Source: Intestinibacillus massiliensis
GTDB lineage: Bacteria; Bacillota; Clostridia; Oscillospirales; Butyricicoccaceae
Direction: 5' to 3'
DNA length: 64,000 bases
Assembly: GCA_029267335.1 (NCBI GenBank)
Contig: JAJUJC010000005.1
Location: 154,360-218,359 of the forward strand
Notes under the pieces: generated by a model
What the model was told of the DNA's origin: nothing
What the model saw: the letters and a program-made list of their open reading frames with translations, nothing else
The model's database searches: none
Position numbers and translations under genes: made by a program
Shown here: positions 62,633 to 64,000 of the stretch, one piece after another
Position numbering within the stretch: the first letter of the stretch is position 1
Layout: every line of letters starts with the position of its first letter

Positions 62633-63376
62633 ATGATTCGTAAAATCATTCACATCAACGAAGATCTGTGCAACGGCTGCGGCGCATGCGCGGCGGCATG
62701 TCATGAAGGCGCAATCGGTATGGTAGACGGCAAGGCCAAGCTGCTGCGCGACGATTACTGTGACGGACTGGGCAACTGTCTGCCCACCTGCCCGACCGGC
62801 GCGATCACCTTTGAGGAGCGCGAGGCGGCGGCATACGACGAAGAAGCCGTCAAGGCGCGCATGGCGCAGCAGGCACAGCAGCATGAGGGCGGCTGCCCGG
62901 GCAGCCGCGCCGCACGCATCGAGCACACCGCGCCGCAGGGCGGATGCCCCGGCAGCCGCGCAAATCGCATCGAGCATGCACAGCCCGTGCACACCGCGCC
63001 CGTCGATGCGCCCTCGCAGCTCATGCAGTGGCCGGTACAGATCAAGCTCGTGCCGGTGAATGCGCCCTACTTTGACGGCGCCCGTCTGCTCATTGCGGCG
63101 GACTGCACCGCCTATGCACGCGGCGACTTCCACGACCGCTTCATGAAAAACCATATCACGATCATCGGCTGCCCCAAGCTCGACGAGGGCGACTACGCCG
63201 ACAAGCTGACCGCCATCCTCGCGGAGAACGACATCAAGAGCGTCACCGTGGTGCGCATGGAAGTGCCGTGCTGCGGCGGCATCGAATTCGCCGTTAAAAA
63301 GGCGCTGCAAGCGTGCGGCAAGATGATTCCGTGGCAGGTCGTGACGATCGGCTGCGACGGAACGATCCTGGACTGA
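62633..63376 (+). CDS. 4Fe-4S ferredoxin-domain protein with CPGS repeats
   Basis: 247 residues from ATG 62633 behind AAGGAGG. N-terminal ferredoxin-like domain: first cluster CNGCGACAAAC, second YCDGLGNCLPTCPTGAI (CX5CX3C, one Cys fewer than usual). A Glu/Gln-rich linker (about 70-125) carries the motif GGCPGSRAxRIEH twice, with exactly conserved Cys. The C-terminal domain (about 130-247) has a CTAYARGDFH, GCPKLDEGDYADK and EVPCCGGIEFA set of conserved cysteines. Typical of a family found with cupin and ferredoxin genes in anaerobes; probably an electron carrier. Confidence 0.88.
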   Translation: MIRKIIHINEDLCNGCGACAAACHEGAIGMVDGKAKLLRDDYCDGLGNCLPTCPTGAITFEEREAAAYDEEAVKARMAQQAQQHEGGCPGSRAARIEHTAPQGGCPGSRANRIEHAQPVHTAPVDAPSQLMQWPVQIKLVPVNAPYFDGARLLIAADCTAYARGDFHDRFMKNHITIIGCPKLDEGDYADKLTAILAENDIKSVTVVRMEVPCCGGIEFAVKKALQACGKMIPWQVVTIGCDGTILD

Positions 63377-63406
63377 TCGTCATCCACAAAAAAGGAGGAA
63401 ACGAAC

Positions 63407-63589
63407 ATGAATGCATTTGTAAACGATTCCTGCATCGGCTGCGGACTGTGCGAAGGCACCTGCCCTGCGGTCTTTCACATGAATGAGAGCGGCGTCGCGG
63501 AGGCGATCGGGGAAGTGCCCGCCGCAGAAGAGGACGCTGCGCGCGAAGCATGCGACGGGTGTCCGGTCGCAGCGATCGAGCTTTCATAA
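63407..63589 (+). CDS. Small 4Fe-4S ferredoxin
   Basis: 60 residues. CIGCGLCEGTCP (CX2CX2CX3CP) and a C-terminal ACDGCPVAAIEL completing the cluster of a single-[4Fe-4S] clostridial ferredoxin. AAAGGAGG precedes the ATG. 30 bases after the previous gene; terminator follows. FrdX-type small ferredoxins have similar size and context. Confidence 0.93.
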   Translation: MNAFVNDSCIGCGLCEGTCPAVFHMNESGVAEAIGEVPAAEEDAAREACDGCPVAAIELS

Positions 63590-63600
63590 TCATCCCCGCA

Positions 63601-63634
63601 AAAAAGGAACTGCTAAAAAGCAGTTCTTTTTTTG
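63601..63634 (+). terminator. Terminator of the cupin-ferredoxin operon
   Basis: GAACTGC / GCAGTTC stem with A- and T-tract extension (10 bp or more), 11 bases after the stop, T run of seven. Confidence 0.9.
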
Positions 63635-63795
63635 ATTGCGCATGAAGATTGCTTTTGGTTCGCTTCACCGCCTGACGCCGTCAGCGCTTTAATCAGCAGG
63701 TAGACACCAAGCCCGCCTTTTGTAACCTGTATACCCGCAATAACACGCGGAAACGCGTATAGCAGCCGCAGAATAGGAATCTTCTATTGTCTCAT
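63614..63795 (-). pseudogene. Possible remnant of a membrane protein gene
   Basis: On the minus strand ATG AGA CAA TAG is followed in the same frame by 56 open codons (KIPILRLLYAFPRVIAGIQV, then a hydrophobic GLGVYLLIKAL segment) ending in TAG at 63614. No ribosome site. The frame runs through the ferredoxin terminator. I do not recognise the family. It may be chance or the tail of a decayed gene. Confidence 0.25.
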
Positions 63796-63814
63796 AAAAG
63801 TTCAATAAAACGCA

Positions 63815-63860
63815 AAAAGAACCGTTAAGCAATCTTTAAAGACTGTTTAACGGTTCTTTT
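63815..63860 (-). terminator. Terminator of the tRNA-Asp/tRNA-Thr transcript
   Basis: AAAAGAACCGTTAA pairs perfectly with TTAACGGTTCTTTT (14 bp) around an 18-base loop that can pair further (CTTTAAAG). It lies just after the 3' end of tRNA-Thr on the minus strand. Confidence 0.9.
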
Positions 63861-63862
63861 CT

Positions 63863-63938
63863 TGGAGCTGTTGACCGGGATTGAACCGGTGACCTCATCC
63901 TTACCAAGGATGTACTCTACCGACTGAGCTACAACAGC
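63863..63938 (-). tRNA. tRNA-Thr (anticodon GGT)
   Basis: 76 nt with CCA encoded. Acceptor GCTGTTG/CAACAGC, anticodon stem CATCC/GGATG with loop TTGGTAA (anticodon GGT), T arm ACCGG-TTCAATC-CCGGT. Three bases from the tRNA-Asp, so a tRNA cluster continues beyond the window. Confidence 0.97.
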
Positions 63939-63941
63939 ATG

Positions 63942-64000
63942 TGGCGACTCGGAAGGGACTTGAACCCTCGACCTCCGGCGTGACAGGCCGGCGCTCTAAC
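63942..64000 (-). tRNA. tRNA-Asp (anticodon GTC), 5' end outside the window
   Basis: 59 nt visible. Reading the minus strand, the anticodon stem CCGGC/GCCGG encloses loop CTGTCAC (anticodon GTC); T arm GAGGG-TTCAAGT-CCCTT; 3' CCGAGTCGCCA includes CCA. The acceptor 5' strand and part of the D arm are cut off. Confidence 0.93.

Overview
The window is a 64 kb piece of a GC-rich (roughly 60 %) Gram-positive chromosome, most likely an anaerobic gut Clostridia member of the Oscillospirales (Butyricicoccus/Agathobaculum-like; the genus is a guess). Reasons: YesM/YesN-type two-component pairs, a class II GalT, lipoprotein sugar-binding proteins, a split biotin-dependent Na+-pumping oxaloacetate decarboxylase, ferredoxins and an iron-sulfur flavoprotein, strong AGGAGG ribosome sites, several TTG/GTG starts, and no sign of outer-membrane genes. 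I see no phage, insertion sequence or CRISPR array; this is core-like chromosome with dense operons.

Layout. 1-1.5 kb: tail of a glutamate synthase small subunit and a 7-TM diguanylate cyclase. 1.9-11.1 kb: galactose module, with galR-galK-galE-galT leftward and mglB-mglA-mglC rightward from a shared divergent promoter region. 11.2-17.1 kb: a decayed cysteine-desulfidase-like remnant, then a leftward four-gene sensor operon (AraC-type response regulator, YesM kinase, membrane-anchored sugar-binding-like protein, and a second galactose/glucose-binding lipoprotein). 17.1-21.9 kb: YcxB-like protein, iolE-like gene, malic enzyme, and a mannitol-dehydrogenase/fructuronate-reductase family enzyme. 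22-33.1 kb: leftward housekeeping block zapA, U32 peptidase, maf, mreC, mreD, mrdA, minD, mgsA, hisS, aspS. 33.3-40.1 kb: rightward proB-proA, CYTH protein, putP, a ComEC-like metallohydrolase with DUF3006, lysA. 40.1-45.7 kb: a frameshifted zinc-ribbon gene and a leftward LacI-regulated sugar ABC importer with a metallohydrolase at its end. 45.9-50.0 kb: esterase-like lipoprotein preceded by an OmpR-type two-component system. 50.2-53.5 kb: Na+-pumping oxaloacetate decarboxylase operon. 53.8-62.2 kb: tRNA-Arg, sbcD-sbcC, iron-sulfur flavoprotein, VanZ-like, tyrA, PAS-GGDEF protein. 62.2-63.6 kb: cupin plus two ferredoxin-type genes behind a GTAAC/GTTAC palindrome. 63.8 kb to the end: tRNA-Thr and a partial tRNA-Asp on the minus strand.

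How they work together. MglBAC imports galactose/glucose, GalKET runs the Leloir pathway, and a LacI-type regulator sits between them with repeated candidate operators at both divergent promoters. The neighbouring sensor operon keeps all the sugar-contact residues of the galactose/glucose-binding protein but has no permease or ATPase, so it probably reads external galactose/glucose rather than transporting it. Malic enzyme, oxaloacetate decarboxylase and the Na+/proline symporter fit a C4-acid and sodium-linked energy economy. The zapA-to-minD block serves cell division and elongation, but mreB and minC are absent from it. The most useful items to follow up are the galactose sensor operon and its operators, a methylglyoxal synthase with changed catalytic residues, and the palindrome upstream of the cupin/ferredoxin operon.
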